Counted from the stretch's first letter, positions 35,648 to 46,228 are shown. The stretch: DNA of 64,000 bases from Roseinatronobacter sp. S2 (GCF_029581395.1 NZ_CP121113.1:2662001-2726000), one strand, 5' to 3'. A program made the numbers and translations. The notes: generated by a model not told the origin, from the sequence alone.

Positions 35648-37093
35648 TCACGGCCCGCGCGCCGCATTCAACCCCTGCCGCGTTTCGGTGGTTGCCAGTT
35701 GGGAATGAAGCCGCTCGAATTGTTCGCGCGCAACTGTCCGGTTTCCCGAATTCAGATAGGCATAGGCACGCAGAATCGCCAGATCCCGCCGCAAGCTGCC
35801 CTGCACCTGTTCCAATGCGTTGAAATTGCTGACCGCGTGGTGAAAATCGCCCAGACGGTAGGCACGCACACCGCGCTGGTCCAGCACGATGGTTTCAATC
35901 TCTCGGCGTTGGGTTGCGTTCAGGTTTACTTGCGATGCGACCTGCGCGCCCTGTTCGGTCATGTTCATCGACAAATAGGACAATGCCATGCCGAAGACCG
36001 CATCCCGCCCGACATTCGGACCCAGCCTGTCCCCCACACGCGCGGCCTGCTGAAAGCCGAAAAGCGCCTCGGTCGGTCTGTCATGGCTGTAGGCACACCA
36101 TGAGCGTTCATACAGCACATCCAGCGAACGTGGCGAAGATGACGCCGCAAGACAGCGCGCGAATTGTTCCTGTTCCTTCAGGCGACGCACTTCCGCCAGC
36201 CGCGGATCACCTTGCACGGGCAAATTGCGCGACACGGTGCCGGTTTGGTCAAGGACTGCGGGCGCGGGTGCAGGGGCTTGCGCCACAGGTTGCGGCGCAG
36301 GCGCGGCGGCGGGGGTCGCAGCGGGGGCGGCCTGTTGGGGTTGTTGGGCGGCTGCCACCTGCGGGGCAGCACCGTCGGTCAGTTCTGCAAACAGCACGTC
36401 CAACTGCGTCGATGCCCCGCTATTGGCCGCACGCGCAACACTGAACAATTCACGCAGTTCCGCACCAGACGCCACGGCGCTGGCCTTTTGCAGCGTGGGT
36501 TTCATCTGGGCAAACCCCGTGCAGGACTGAAGGGCATTGCGATAGGTTGTCAGCGCCGCCTGTGTCTGTCCGGCAAGGACATACATATCGGCCAGCAACC
36601 ACGCGTTGTTGATACGTTCGCAGGTCATGATCTGCGGCGACTGGCGCGCCACGGCAATGGCCTGACCAGCATCACGACCGGACACCGCAGCATCAAAACT
36701 GGCCTGCGCCTCGTTTGTTTCCAGAACCCGCAGCATGTCAGGTGGTGGCGTCCAGCCCGAAACACGGCTGCGCCCGTCATCTATCAAGCGGCGGGCGGCT
36801 GCGAAATCCTTGCGTTCGATGCGCTGCCAGATTGCCGCTTCATCCACGCCCGCCTGTGACTGCGGGGCCGCCAGCAGTTCATTCAGGTCCGTCGGCGGCC
36901 GCCAGTCGGGAAACGCCCCGCGCAGGCGACGCAATTCGGCCTGTGCGGCCAGCGCATCATTCTGGGTCAGATAATAGCGCAATGCGCGCAGGTCATCATT
37001 GCTGGCGGTTTGTGCCGTGATCGCGGCGCCCGACACCATGAATATCAATGCCGCAAGGGCTGCGGGGCGAAACTGAAACAGGGTGTAGGTCAT
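35648..37093 (-). CDS. TPR-type periplasmic protein of the cellulose operon (BcsC N-terminal-like)
   Basis: 481 residues from 37093, whose ATG overlaps the bcsZ stop. A signal peptide is followed by helical repeats in the style of TPR units, a low-complexity Gln/Pro/Ala linker of about 50 residues (QQPQQAAPAATP...), and a second block of helical repeats. There is no outer-membrane beta-barrel, unlike full BcsC. It probably scaffolds the periplasmic part of the cellulose machine. It is the last gene of the operon, and its role is inferred from position and repeats. Confidence 0.7.
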   Translation of the reverse strand: MTYTLFQFRPAALAALIFMVSGAAITAQTASNDDLRALRYYLTQNDALAAQAELRRLRGAFPDWRPPTDLNELLAAPQSQAGVDEAAIWQRIERKDFAAARRLIDDGRSRVSGWTPPPDMLRVLETNEAQASFDAAVSGRDAGQAIAVARQSPQIMTCERINNAWLLADMYVLAGQTQAALTTYRNALQSCTGFAQMKPTLQKASAVASGAELRELFSVARAANSGASTQLDVLFAELTDGAAPQVAAAQQPQQAAPAATPAAAPAPQPVAQAPAPAPAVLDQTGTVSRNLPVQGDPRLAEVRRLKEQEQFARCLAASSSPRSLDVLYERSWCAYSHDRPTEALFGFQQAARVGDRLGPNVGRDAVFGMALSYLSMNMTEQGAQVASQVNLNATQRREIETIVLDQRGVRAYRLGDFHHAVSNFNALEQVQGSLRRDLAILRAYAYLNSGNRTVAREQFERLHSQLATTETRQGLNAARGP

Positions 37094-38169
37094 ATCGGCA
37101 CACATTCGGGAAGGGTTTCATTCGCGGCAATCATCGCGAATAATTGCAGGGTGGCGGGGTAATAAGGCTGGTCGGGCGTAAAGGGCGGGATCGCAGCCCC
37201 AAGCGCCCTGCTGCCTGAACACATCGTCAGACCTGCCAGCGCCTGATAGCCCATGTCGCCACTGGTTTCGAGAACCACACCCGACAGGGGTTCAATCACG
37301 GTAGGCACACCGACACCGGGCTGCACGGTGCGTTCATAGACCGCAAGCATCCGCTGAACCGCCGCATGCTGCGGCACACGCGACCAGATCATGAATAATG
37401 GCACGCGCAACGCTTCATATCCGGCATTCGCGGACAATTCCTGCGACCCGCGCACCCCGCTTGCAGAAATATCCACCCAATCCGGCACCAGCCCTTCCGA
37501 GGCGATCTGGCTTAGCAATGCCTCTCCTTGCTGGGCACAAATGGCAAGGCGGCTTACGCCCGTGGCTGCGGCCAGTTCGCGCATTGCAATCGGCATGTAA
37601 TAGGACGGGTTTACGCTGACATGACTGTCATGCACGAATCCGTAGGTTGCAGGCAGCAGGACTGTCTGGTCTGACGTGCCCGGCATGGCGACAATACAAC
37701 TGTCGGCAAGGGCCTGTGCGATTTCCTGCGCGCGGGTCAGATAGGCGCGGTTTTCAAAGCGCTGCGCGGCGCGCACCAAGGCCCATGCATAGAACAGATC
37801 CCCGTCTGATGCGTTGTTGCGGTCGGGCACGGGGTTGCCCTGCCCCGGCAACCACCGCCACGCCAGCAACGGGTCCGGGCGAATGGCCAGGTTGCGTTCT
37901 GTCCACTGGAACATCGACTGGAAACTGGCCGCGTCATCAAACACGCTGGCCAGCAACATGCCATAGCCCTGCCCCTCGGAATGGCTGGCATCGTGTTGCA
38001 GGCCATCAATCACACGCCCGTCGCTGCCCAGAAACGCCGATTTCCAGCTGTCCCAGACGGGCCGCGCCTGCACCGCAAGATCAACGGTACCAAAGGCCAT
38101 GGCGGGGCGCCGCGCGACCCCCATGGCCGCAACCGCGCCCAGTGCTGAAATCAATGTTCTTCTTTTCAT
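37090..38169 (-). CDS. bcsZ: Cellulase of the cellulose operon, GH8
   Basis: 359 residues from the ATG at 38169. The N-terminus, MKRRTLISALGAVAAMG, is an RR-type export signal. The catalytic acid Glu is in the SEGQGYGML segment and the family Asp in ASDGDLFYAW, both conserved in glycoside hydrolase family 8. Such periplasmic endoglucanases trim nascent cellulose and are needed for normal export. It overlaps bcsB upstream and the TPR gene downstream by four bases each, so all are translationally coupled. Confidence 0.9.
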   Translation of the reverse strand: MKRRTLISALGAVAAMGVARRPAMAFGTVDLAVQARPVWDSWKSAFLGSDGRVIDGLQHDASHSEGQGYGMLLASVFDDAASFQSMFQWTERNLAIRPDPLLAWRWLPGQGNPVPDRNNASDGDLFYAWALVRAAQRFENRAYLTRAQEIAQALADSCIVAMPGTSDQTVLLPATYGFVHDSHVSVNPSYYMPIAMRELAAATGVSRLAICAQQGEALLSQIASEGLVPDWVDISASGVRGSQELSANAGYEALRVPLFMIWSRVPQHAAVQRMLAVYERTVQPGVGVPTVIEPLSGVVLETSGDMGYQALAGLTMCSGSRALGAAIPPFTPDQPYYPATLQLFAMIAANETLPECVPI

Positions 38170-40454
38170 GTCTTGGTGTCTCTTGTTGAAATGACCAGAC
38201 GCAGCGCAATCACAGCCGAGAGCAGCGCTAGGAAAAGTATCATAATGGTGAAGAAAATCGGGCGGGCCGACACAAGGTTGCCCATCGCATAGCGGAAATT
38301 TGTGAACGACCACGGCTCCAGCAACACCGGACGGCGATCAGGCGCAATCCAGTTCTGCCATGTGCCCTGGTGGCTAAGGATCGACACCTGCCCGCGCGGC
38401 CCGGCCCCGTTTGCGCGTGCGGCGGCAATCGCATGGGCGATTTCGGTCATGTCGCTGTCAGGGCTGCGCAGCATCCATATCTCGTCCGGGCGAGCAGGGT
38501 CCAGATGGAACAACACCGCCTTGCCGCGCCGGTGTTGCAGCCATTGGTTCAACTGCTCGTCGGAACTGGGGAAAATCCGGTCTGTCGCCCATTTCACACT
38601 GTCGTTTATCGCGGCCCAGCCATTGCTGATGGCGCGCCCGAACCCCATGCTGAATCCGCTGTCCTGTTGGCGGCGGCGTTCAAAAGGGTCGTCATTGAAT
38701 GCAAGTGCCGGATCGGGGTCTGTCGGGTCCGCCTGCGGGACGGTCAGGACCGTGTCTTCCAGCAACCGGCGATCCGCCCTGTGATGCGCCGCCGGAACCG
38801 AGCCAAGATCATCCAGCGAAATCAGATGCAGCGTGGCCGGACGCAGATCCGCCTGCGAGCGCGCAAGCGCTGCGGACAGGGTCAGGATATCGGTTTCGCT
38901 ATAGGCACGCGCTGTCATATCGTTCTGGCGAATGCTTTCAGGCGTCAACGCCCCGAAGGCAAGGTCCATATCCGGTATCGCCATTGAAGGGCTGTAGGGC
39001 ACATTCAGCGTGGATGTGTCGCTGATTTGCAAAAACGCACGGTCAACAGTGGGGCAAGGCAGGTCCGGCGAGTTTCCGGGCACCATCAGTTCAAATGTCA
39101 GCCGGTTGGTGCCGGGCTGAAGAATGCGCGCCTCGAAGTCGATCGGATATTGCGAAATCATCTGCCCGCCTTCATCGCGCAGCGGTAACAGGCGAATGGC
39201 CTTGCCGTTCACACTGATCAGCAACATCGATTCCCGTGGCAGGCCGGTTGCGTAGATATAGTCAAAATTCAGACGTGCCTTGGCTGCGGTCAGAACAAGC
39301 CAGTCATCCGGCAAGCGGAAGGGGTGGTCGCGGCGCGCGTAGCGCTGTGAAAAACTTTCGGTTTGCACCCCGAATGCCGAAAGCGGCACATCATGTTCAG
39401 GCGTGATAAGGGGCGCACGGCTGGCGGCTGGCTGCGGTGCAAGTTGTGCAAGGGCGCTCAGCACATTCTGCGGGCGCGTGTCGGGACCGATTTCAAGCAC
39501 CATCACATAGGCCCCGTCCCCGCCGATACTGTAGCTGACCCGCGCACTGGATGCAGGCAGGATCGTTATGCGCGCCAGCGCGCGGTCTGCTTGCGCGACC
39601 GTCCAGTAATCATTGAAGCGAAAGGCCACGGGGCTGCCCAGAAGCGCCTGATTGAAACTGCGCATCAGGTGTTGGCGCCATTCCGCAGCCTGTGGACCCA
39701 ACCTGTCCAGTCCGCGTATTTCAACAGGATCACCGCTGGCGGTTTGCGCCGCAAATGCCATCATGAAACTGTCGGCATCAACCCCGAAATCCGACTGGGC
39801 CACAGGCAAACCGGATCTGGCCAGATCAATATCTGTCCATAGACCGAATGATGCCTCTGGCCCGCAAAAAATCCGGTGGCCTTGCAGGAATTCAATCTGC
39901 ACCGCATTGCGCCCTGTAACCAGAACACCATCGGGCATGTCCAGAAGCGCCCCCTCGAACCCGTCAAAATTGCCCAGACCCGCAACGCCGATGTCCTGCC
40001 CGTTCACATGAACCCGCATCGATGACCGCTCTGGCAGCAGGTCGATGCTGGATTGTGTGACCAGTTGCAACTGACGCTGCGCAGAGGCCGAACTGGCATA
40101 AAGATCAAAGCGGATCACCTGCCGCTCGCCACTGATACGCGCATAGGACCCCTCAACCGGAACGCGCAGATCAACCAGCCGAAGGGGGGAAACCCAGCCC
40201 TGCGTGCGCGATTGCGCCTGCCCGTCCAACCCGCGCCGCGCCGGATCAACCCGCGCGTCGTCCAGTGTGGGCGACAACCCGTTCTGGTCAGCCGTGGCGG
40301 CCAGCCCGTCATTATCGGGCAACTGAATAAGCCCCCCGCCACTGGACTGCGCCTGCGCCATCCCGCCGCCCAGCAGCATCAGGCAAAATGCTGTTGCGCC
40401 CAAGGCGGACAGAACACGCGTTCTTGTCACTGTGGGATACCTGCGCGCCATCAT
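38166..40454 (-). CDS. bcsB: Cellulose synthase periplasmic subunit BcsB
   Basis: 762 residues. A signal peptide (ends MAQAQ) leads into a long periplasmic region of carbohydrate-binding and flavodoxin-like modules, and the protein ends in a single membrane helix (ILFLALLSAVIALRLVI) with a short cytoplasmic tail. That tail helix completes the BcsA membrane channel and is required for synthase activity. The ATG overlaps the bcsA stop by four bases. Length matches alphaproteobacterial BcsB. Confidence 0.92.
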   Translation of the reverse strand: MMARRYPTVTRTRVLSALGATAFCLMLLGGGMAQAQSSGGGLIQLPDNDGLAATADQNGLSPTLDDARVDPARRGLDGQAQSRTQGWVSPLRLVDLRVPVEGSYARISGERQVIRFDLYASSASAQRQLQLVTQSSIDLLPERSSMRVHVNGQDIGVAGLGNFDGFEGALLDMPDGVLVTGRNAVQIEFLQGHRIFCGPEASFGLWTDIDLARSGLPVAQSDFGVDADSFMMAFAAQTASGDPVEIRGLDRLGPQAAEWRQHLMRSFNQALLGSPVAFRFNDYWTVAQADRALARITILPASSARVSYSIGGDGAYVMVLEIGPDTRPQNVLSALAQLAPQPAASRAPLITPEHDVPLSAFGVQTESFSQRYARRDHPFRLPDDWLVLTAAKARLNFDYIYATGLPRESMLLISVNGKAIRLLPLRDEGGQMISQYPIDFEARILQPGTNRLTFELMVPGNSPDLPCPTVDRAFLQISDTSTLNVPYSPSMAIPDMDLAFGALTPESIRQNDMTARAYSETDILTLSAALARSQADLRPATLHLISLDDLGSVPAAHHRADRRLLEDTVLTVPQADPTDPDPALAFNDDPFERRRQQDSGFSMGFGRAISNGWAAINDSVKWATDRIFPSSDEQLNQWLQHRRGKAVLFHLDPARPDEIWMLRSPDSDMTEIAHAIAAARANGAGPRGQVSILSHQGTWQNWIAPDRRPVLLEPWSFTNFRYAMGNLVSARPIFFTIMILFLALLSAVIALRLVISTRDTKT

Positions 40455-42886
40455 CTTGGAATCTCCCGATCGGGATTTGAATGGCTATAGGGAGGGACGT
40501 CTGATGCAGTCTGGTGGTGCATCTGGCGGTGTGCGGCAGGCGAATAGGGGCGCGGCATGTCGGGGTTGATCACGACAGGATCAAACGCTTCGCCAAACGC
40601 CAGAATATGGGCGGGCGCTTGCGTCACACCAACTTCGGCGCGGTCGCGTTCTTCCGCGCGCTTGCGCCGGGCCGGTTCAGCGGCAAGCGCAAGCATCGTG
40701 TGATAGACACCACTGAACGCCAGATAGACCACATACCCGAAACCGACCAACAAACCCTTGGGCTTGTTCCTGCTTTCGCGGACAGCTTCCCAGACTGCGG
40801 AATCCCCGAAGATCAGATGTGCAATCGTTTCGCGCACCACCATCGGCTGTTCGGGATCATAGTGAACACCCACAATCACGCCGCTATTGTCGCGCTGCAC
40901 ATTCTGGACCTGAACACGGACCGCGTTTTCCAGATGCGGCGATTTTGGGAATTCTGGTGTGAAGTAAAAGATATAGCCTTTCTCGATTGCCGCGAATTCA
41001 ACCATGTCCGTATCGGGGCCGGGGCGCAGCAAAAGCCGTGCGCCACTGGTCGAGGAATCAAGAACGGTGGCACCCGTAAAACTGAATGTGTCGTTGCGCC
41101 CGATGGCGGCAACTGCGGGCACTTTCATGTCCACACGTGGCACACCGCGACGCTGCTGACGTTCGCCAATCGCGCGCAGTGACGCGCTGACAATCAGAAA
41201 GTTGAAGATGGCCCAGCCGCCAACAATTGACAAAATGGTCTGGTCACCGGGGAACATGACCCACCGGATGCCCGCAGCCATAACCCCCATAAGCGCAAGT
41301 ATCCACACGAACAAAAGCGGCTTGTACAGCGGCGAGATGTAATCCTCGATCAGGACTTCATCCTTGGCAGTCACGTTGAATTTCGCGCCGCGCGGCTTCA
41401 GTATTGTCTTGATGACAACGCCGGACAAATAGGGCGCTTGCGCGGTTTCATAGAGTTCCGAAATCAGCGGCCAGCGCACCCTTGCATAAAGGGCATTCTG
41501 CACCATGAAACTGATCGCCATATAGGCGCCCATATAGACCAGCACTTCTTCAATCGTGGCCACAAAGATGTGAAGGCCAAAGAACAGGTAGGCCAGCGGC
41601 GCCAGAATGAAGACCATGCGCACCAGCGGAAACAGCCAGAATGTCATCGAATTCAGGTAGCACAGACGCTGCGTCAGGCTCATACCCTTGCGGCGCAGGG
41701 GGTTTTTCAGCATCAAAAGCTGCATCATCCCCGCAGCCCATCGCCCCCGCTGTTCAATGAACGTGACAAAGGTTTCGGGTTGCAGCCCCGCAATCATTGC
41801 GTGATCGACATACAGGCTTTTCCAGCCACGGCTGTGAATTTCCAGTGCGGTTTCAGCATCTTCGGTAATGGTTTCGCCTGCAAACCCGCCCACATCATCC
41901 AGCGCGGCGCGGCGCAGAACAGATGCCGACCCGCAAAAGAACGCCCCGCCCCAACGGTCAAGGCCACGGTGCCCCTGATGATAGAACATCTCATTTTCGG
42001 GCGGGCAATCACTGCGCAGCCCGATATTGCGATCAATAGGGTCGGGGTTCAGAAAGAAGTGCGGAGTCTGGACCAGAAACAATTTCGGATCGACCACAAA
42101 ATACCCGACAGTGCGCGCCAGAAAATCGCGGCTGGGCACATGGTCGGCGTCGAACACCACAACCAGTTCCCCGTCCAGCCGTTCCAGCGCGGCGGACATA
42201 TTGCCCGCTTTCGCATGTTCGTTGCGCGCGCGGGTGGAATAGACGATCCCCAGTTCTGCACAAAGCGCCTGTAATTCCTTACGGCGCGCGCGGGCTTTGG
42301 TGGCAATTTCGGGATTTTCATGGTTGCAGCGTTCATCCGTGCCCCCATCATCGCACAAGACCACAGTGCGTTTGGCCGCCGGATAATGCATGTTCTTGGC
42401 CGCAGACAGTGTCACCGCCAGCATGTCTATGGGTTCATTATAGCTTGGCACCAGAATGTCGACGGTCGGCAGGCTTTGAACGGCCACCTTCGGGGGCAGT
42501 GTGCGGTTGATCGGATCAGCCGTCACAAACGAGCTGACGAAGAACACCCAGATCGCATAGGTTTCGACGACAAACAGCGACACGGCAATCCCGAATTCCA
42601 GCGGATTGGACGCCGAAGGCAGCGTTTCCGTCAACCGCCATGACCAGTAGCGCATGACAATCGCACTGGCGATTGCCAGAAGCGCGAAGCGCGCGACAAT
42701 GGTTTTCATCGTAAAGGGTTTAAGTGCTGCGACAATCAAAACGGCAAACAGCCCCAAAGCGCCCTGCACTGTTGTCGATGTCGGAATGCTGGCGAGAAAT
42801 GCCAGCGGAATGACAACCGCAAGCCACAGCAAGGCCAGAAACACCTCGCCCGGTCGCAGACGCCTGTTGGCTATCAACAAACTCAT
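40451..42886 (-). CDS. bcsA: Cellulose synthase catalytic subunit (UDP-forming)
   Basis: 811 residues. The GT2 domain has all family motifs: CDDGG near residue 178, DADH near 244, TED near 339 and QRGRW near 378, the last contacting the growing chain. Several membrane helices precede and follow it. A C-terminal PilZ domain carries RxxxR near 579 and DxSxxG near 607, so synthesis should depend on cyclic di-GMP. It polymerises UDP-glucose into cellulose and moves the chain across the inner membrane with BcsB. Confidence 0.96.
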   Translation of the reverse strand: MSLLIANRRLRPGEVFLALLWLAVVIPLAFLASIPTSTTVQGALGLFAVLIVAALKPFTMKTIVARFALLAIASAIVMRYWSWRLTETLPSASNPLEFGIAVSLFVVETYAIWVFFVSSFVTADPINRTLPPKVAVQSLPTVDILVPSYNEPIDMLAVTLSAAKNMHYPAAKRTVVLCDDGGTDERCNHENPEIATKARARRKELQALCAELGIVYSTRARNEHAKAGNMSAALERLDGELVVVFDADHVPSRDFLARTVGYFVVDPKLFLVQTPHFFLNPDPIDRNIGLRSDCPPENEMFYHQGHRGLDRWGGAFFCGSASVLRRAALDDVGGFAGETITEDAETALEIHSRGWKSLYVDHAMIAGLQPETFVTFIEQRGRWAAGMMQLLMLKNPLRRKGMSLTQRLCYLNSMTFWLFPLVRMVFILAPLAYLFFGLHIFVATIEEVLVYMGAYMAISFMVQNALYARVRWPLISELYETAQAPYLSGVVIKTILKPRGAKFNVTAKDEVLIEDYISPLYKPLLFVWILALMGVMAAGIRWVMFPGDQTILSIVGGWAIFNFLIVSASLRAIGERQQRRGVPRVDMKVPAVAAIGRNDTFSFTGATVLDSSTSGARLLLRPGPDTDMVEFAAIEKGYIFYFTPEFPKSPHLENAVRVQVQNVQRDNSGVIVGVHYDPEQPMVVRETIAHLIFGDSAVWEAVRESRNKPKGLLVGFGYVVYLAFSGVYHTMLALAAEPARRKRAEERDRAEVGVTQAPAHILAFGEAFDPVVINPDMPRPYSPAAHRQMHHQTASDVPPYSHSNPDREIPR

Positions 42887-42910
42887 AATACCAAAGACCC
42901 TCTGCTAAAT

Positions 42911-43573
42911 TTATTGAAACACAGGAGTAGCCAGACCAAACGCCCCCTGCCCTATCGGGGCAAGCGCGCGATCAACCGGGCCGGAAACACAATTTCTTAG
43001 CATAATATCAAGCGCAGATGCGCCACGCGGCAAGGCGCGCGCCCCCATCTGCGTGCGCCGGAACGCCAGCGCGCAGGTGACATCGCCCCCCGGTGAACGG
43101 GTCATATAGGTGATATCGCCATATTGGTCCGAAACCGATGTCAGCGCACTGTCGGTCACGGACCCAAACGGCGTGGGCGCGCCGCCGAACTGGCGTAACA
43201 CATCGTCCAGCACCAAGCGCGACCGGCTGGCCGTCATGGCGGTTTGTGCGCGTAAAATGATGGTATTTTCACCCTGCAAACTGGTTGAATTCGGCAAGGT
43301 GATGCGCTGCTCCAGCGCGCCATCCAATTCGCGTTCAAGCACGATCAGCGCATTGGGCACATTGATCAGCGCCCGCGACGCAGGCACGACACGAAATTCG
43401 GTTACAGCCTCGGCCAGTTCCGTGGGGCTTGATCCGTCCAGACTGGACAAAAAGCCCCCGTCACACGCAGACACCCCAAAAGCGGCAATCGCGGGCAGTG
43501 CCCATATCCGCACGGATGCGGGAATTGCAGACCACAAACCATTCAGCGCGCGAAACTTGTAAACCTTAAACAT
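42911..43573 (-). CDS. BcsN-like cellulose biosynthesis protein
   Basis: 220 residues from the ATG at 43573, after an AGGG ribosome site; an open frame goes on to 43621. The N-terminus has a lipoprotein-like signal with Cys in FGVSAC. The middle segment SRALINVPNALIVLERELDGALEQRITLPN resembles BcsN, an accessory protein encoded at the start of cellulose operons in rhizobia and relatives. It is the first gene of the operon, 24 bases before bcsA. The function of BcsN is not well defined; assignment is by resemblance and position. Confidence 0.65.
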   Translation of the reverse strand: MFKVYKFRALNGLWSAIPASVRIWALPAIAAFGVSACDGGFLSSLDGSSPTELAEAVTEFRVVPASRALINVPNALIVLERELDGALEQRITLPNSTSLQGENTIILRAQTAMTASRSRLVLDDVLRQFGGAPTPFGSVTDSALTSVSDQYGDITYMTRSPGGDVTCALAFRRTQMGARALPRGASALDIMLRNCVSGPVDRALAPIGQGAFGLATPVFQ

Positions 43574-43905
43574 TGCCCTGCCTGCCACGGCATAATCCAC
43601 AAAAATGGCGTCAGGATGCACTTCACCCTGCCGTCACATTCACGGATTTGGTCAATTGACCTGCCCATTACTTGCCCATGACCAACCGATCAAGCGCCTC
43701 TTGCGGGTGCTTTTATCGATAATTTCCGACATTTGTTGCCGGTTAACTTATTTTTTCATACCAAAGTCTACCGCACAGCATGCCCCTTTGCAACAAATGA
43801 TAAACCTTTCGCGATCATGTTGTCCCAAATGCACATCTCTGCCATCTGAAAACCGGCAATCCGGCGGGGGGGAAGTATCGTTTTCATACCCGAGCACGAC
43901 AAAAA

Positions 43906-43931
43906 AGGGCGCAGATAGATTTCTGCGCCCT
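43906..43931 (-). terminator. Rho-independent terminator of hpf
   Basis: AGGGCGCAGA (43906-43915) pairs with TCTGCGCCCT (43922-43931) around a 6-base loop, and on the minus strand a run of six T follows. It lies 88 bases beyond the hpf stop. Confidence 0.85.
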
Positions 43932-43960
43932 GTGTGTCACAAGATGTCGTGGCTTGCATT

Positions 43961-44004
43961 CCAGCCCTGTAATTGTTGCGCAAGCGCCACAATTACAGGG
44001 CTGG
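43961..44004. repeat. 16-bp perfect inverted repeat after hpf
   Basis: CCAGCCCTGTAATTGT (43961-43976) and ACAATTACAGGGCTGG (43989-44004) are exact inverses around 12 bases. No T run follows, so it is not a standard terminator. It sits between the hpf stop and its terminator. Confidence 0.8.
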
Positions 44005-44018
44005 TGCCTGTGCAGTGC

Positions 44019-44336
44019 TTAGCGGCGCTCGCGTTGTTTGCCCAACTCGCGGTCCAGAACATTGCGCATCTTGTCGGTCGCGCCGGTCACGGCGGAACGA
44101 ATGTTGTCGGCGGCATGTTCGGCGGTGACAGGCTGGCGCCCTTCAAGGCGCACTTCCACTTTGCAATGCTTGTCATCAGGGCCGTTTTTCGTGGCGTTCT
44201 GGTCGCGCAAATACACTTCGACCCGTGTGATGGGGCCGGAAACCGCGCCCAGTTTGGACTCGATCACCTGGGTGACAAACCCTGTCACATCCTCGCGCCC
44301 TTCGATCGTGTTGTCGGTGTTTACCTGAATATGCAT
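44019..44336 (-). CDS. hpf: Ribosome hibernation factor, HPF/YfiA family
   Basis: 105 residues: the N-terminal S30AE-type domain only, beginning MHIQVNTDNTIEGREDV and containing VEVYLRDQNATKNG. Short family members bind the 30S decoding centre and silence or dimerise ribosomes in stationary phase or under stress. The long form with an extra C-terminal domain, typical of many bacteria, is not present here, so it would act like the short YfiA/HPF type. It is followed by a strong terminator and an unusual inverted repeat. Confidence 0.85.
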   Translation of the reverse strand: MHIQVNTDNTIEGREDVTGFVTQVIESKLGAVSGPITRVEVYLRDQNATKNGPDDKHCKVEVRLEGRQPVTAEHAADNIRSAVTGATDKMRNVLDRELGKQRERR

Positions 44337-44395
44337 CGCATTGCCTTTCTCGGCTTGTTATTACACTTCAAGGGTATGCATCATCGCGTGCAGCT

Positions 44396-44896
<501 letters not shown>

Positions 44897-45676
44897 TTAC
44901 ACCGCCACCGGGGCCTTGATCGCCGGATGGGGATCATAGCCTTCAATCTGGAAATCATCATAGCGGAAGTCAAACACGCTGTCAGGACTGCGCAGAATGT
45001 TCATCTGCGGCAACGGGCACGGTTCGCGCGCAAGCTGTGTGCGCACCTGATCCATATGGTTGGAATAGATATGCGCATCCCCCAGCGTGTGCACAAAACT
45101 GCCCAGCCCCAGCCCCGCGACACGCGCCAGCATCATTTGCAAAAGCGCATAGGACGCAATGTTGAACGGCACCCCCAGAAACATATCGGCAGAGCGCTGA
45201 TACAGTTGCAAATGCAGCTTGCCCGCCAGAACCCGCACCTGCCACAATGTATGGCAGGGCGGCAGCGCCATATGCGGCACATCGGGCGGGTTCCATGCCG
45301 ACACAATCATGCGGCGGCTGTCGGGGGTGTCGCGGATCATGCGTTCCATTTCGGCGATCTGGTCAACACCGCCAAAGTCACGCCATTGCCGCCCGTAAAC
45401 CGGCCCCAGATCGCCCGACGCATCGGCCCATTCATCCCATATTTTGACGCCGTGTTCCTTCAGGTAGCCGATATTCGTGTCGCCCGACAAGAACCACAGC
45501 AATTCATGGATGATGGATTTCAGATGCACTTTCTTGGTTGTCACCAAAGGAAACCCGTCTTCCAGATCATAGCGCATCTGCATGCCGAACACCGACAAAG
45601 TGCCGGTGCCGGTGCGATCATCCGATGGCACGCCATGGTCCAGAATATGCTGCAACGCATCCAGATACTGTTTCAC
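44897..45676 (-). CDS. thyA: Thymidylate synthase
   Basis: 259 residues with a GTG start at 45676: this gives the classic N-terminus (M)[14 protein letters not shown], as in E. coli ThyA; the frame is open upstream but without family similarity. The catalytic Cys is in [21 protein letters not shown] and the C-terminal [16 protein letters not shown] are conserved. It methylates dUMP to dTMP using methylenetetrahydrofolate and produces dihydrofolate for FolA, encoded directly after it. Confidence 0.96.
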   Translation of the reverse strand: MKQYLDALQHILDHGVPSDDRTGTGTLSVFGMQMRYDLEDGFPLVTTKKVHLKSIIHELLWFLSGDTNIGYLKEHGVKIWDEWADASGDLGPVYGRQWRDFGGVDQIAEMERMIRDTPDSRRMIVSAWNPPDVPHMALPPCHTLWQVRVLAGKLHLQLYQRSADMFLGVPFNIASYALLQMMLARVAGLGLGSFVHTLGDAHIYSNHMDQVRTQLAREPCPLPQMNILRSPDSVFDFRYDDFQIEGYDPHPAIKAPVAV

Positions 45677-45805
45677 AATGCCCCCGCCCCGCAAGATGTT
45701 GTGGTTTCGTCGCACAATGGCCCGAACGCGCTGATTCTGGAACCCCCAAGGGCATTGAACCGGCGGGAATTTCCGTTACCATGTTCATCAAAAGGAGCGT
45801 GAATT

Positions 45806-46228
45806 ATGAAGTATCTACACACCATGGTCAGGGTCAAAGACCTTGATGCCTCGATTGCGTTTTTCAAATTGCTGGGGCTGGAGGAAACACGGCGTCACGA
45901 CAGCGAACAGGGCCGCTTTACGCTGGTGTTCCTAGCACCACCGGGACAGCCCGACTGCCCGGTTGAACTAACCTATAACTGGGACGGCGATGACGGGCTG
46001 CCGTCGGACAGTCGCCATTTTGGCCATCTGGCCTATGAAGTGGCAGACATTTACGCCAAATGCGCCGAATTGCAGGCGGCAGGCGTAACCATCAACCGCC
46101 CCCCCCGCGATGGCAACATGGCGTTCGTCCGCTCGCCCGACAATATTTCCATTGAATTGCTGCAAGCGGGTGATGCGCTGCCCCCGCAGGAACCCTGGGC
46201 CAGCATGGGCAATACCGGCCATTGGTAG
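45806..46228 (+). CDS. gloA: Glyoxalase I (lactoylglutathione lyase)
   Basis: 140 residues, preceded by AAAAGGAG. The two beta-alpha-beta-beta-beta modules are visible, with metal-ligand positions His near the start (YLHTMVRVKD), Glu in CPVELTYNW, His in FGHLAYEV and Glu in ISIELLQ. It isomerises the hemithioacetal of methylglyoxal and glutathione to S-lactoylglutathione. The short length and motif type suit the Ni-dependent bacterial form. It stands alone and is divergent from thyA. Confidence 0.93.
   Translation: MKYLHTMVRVKDLDASIAFFKLLGLEETRRHDSEQGRFTLVFLAPPGQPDCPVELTYNWDGDDGLPSDSRHFGHLAYEVADIYAKCAELQAAGVTINRPPRDGNMAFVRSPDNISIELLQAGDALPPQEPWASMGNTGHW

Larger units (their letters stand above)
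43574..44018. other. Gene-free stretch upstream of bcsN
   Basis: 445 bases. It contains the presumed cellulose operon promoter, an AT-rich part around 43735-43805, the terminator at 43906-43931 and the long inverted repeat at 43961-44004. No convincing ORF is seen on either strand. Confidence 0.6.

Noticed and set aside
43622..44018. Frames in the gap upstream of the cellulose operon
   Set aside because: The longest frame (43605-44414, plus) runs antisense through hpf and lacks a domain; the rest is AT-rich regulatory DNA.
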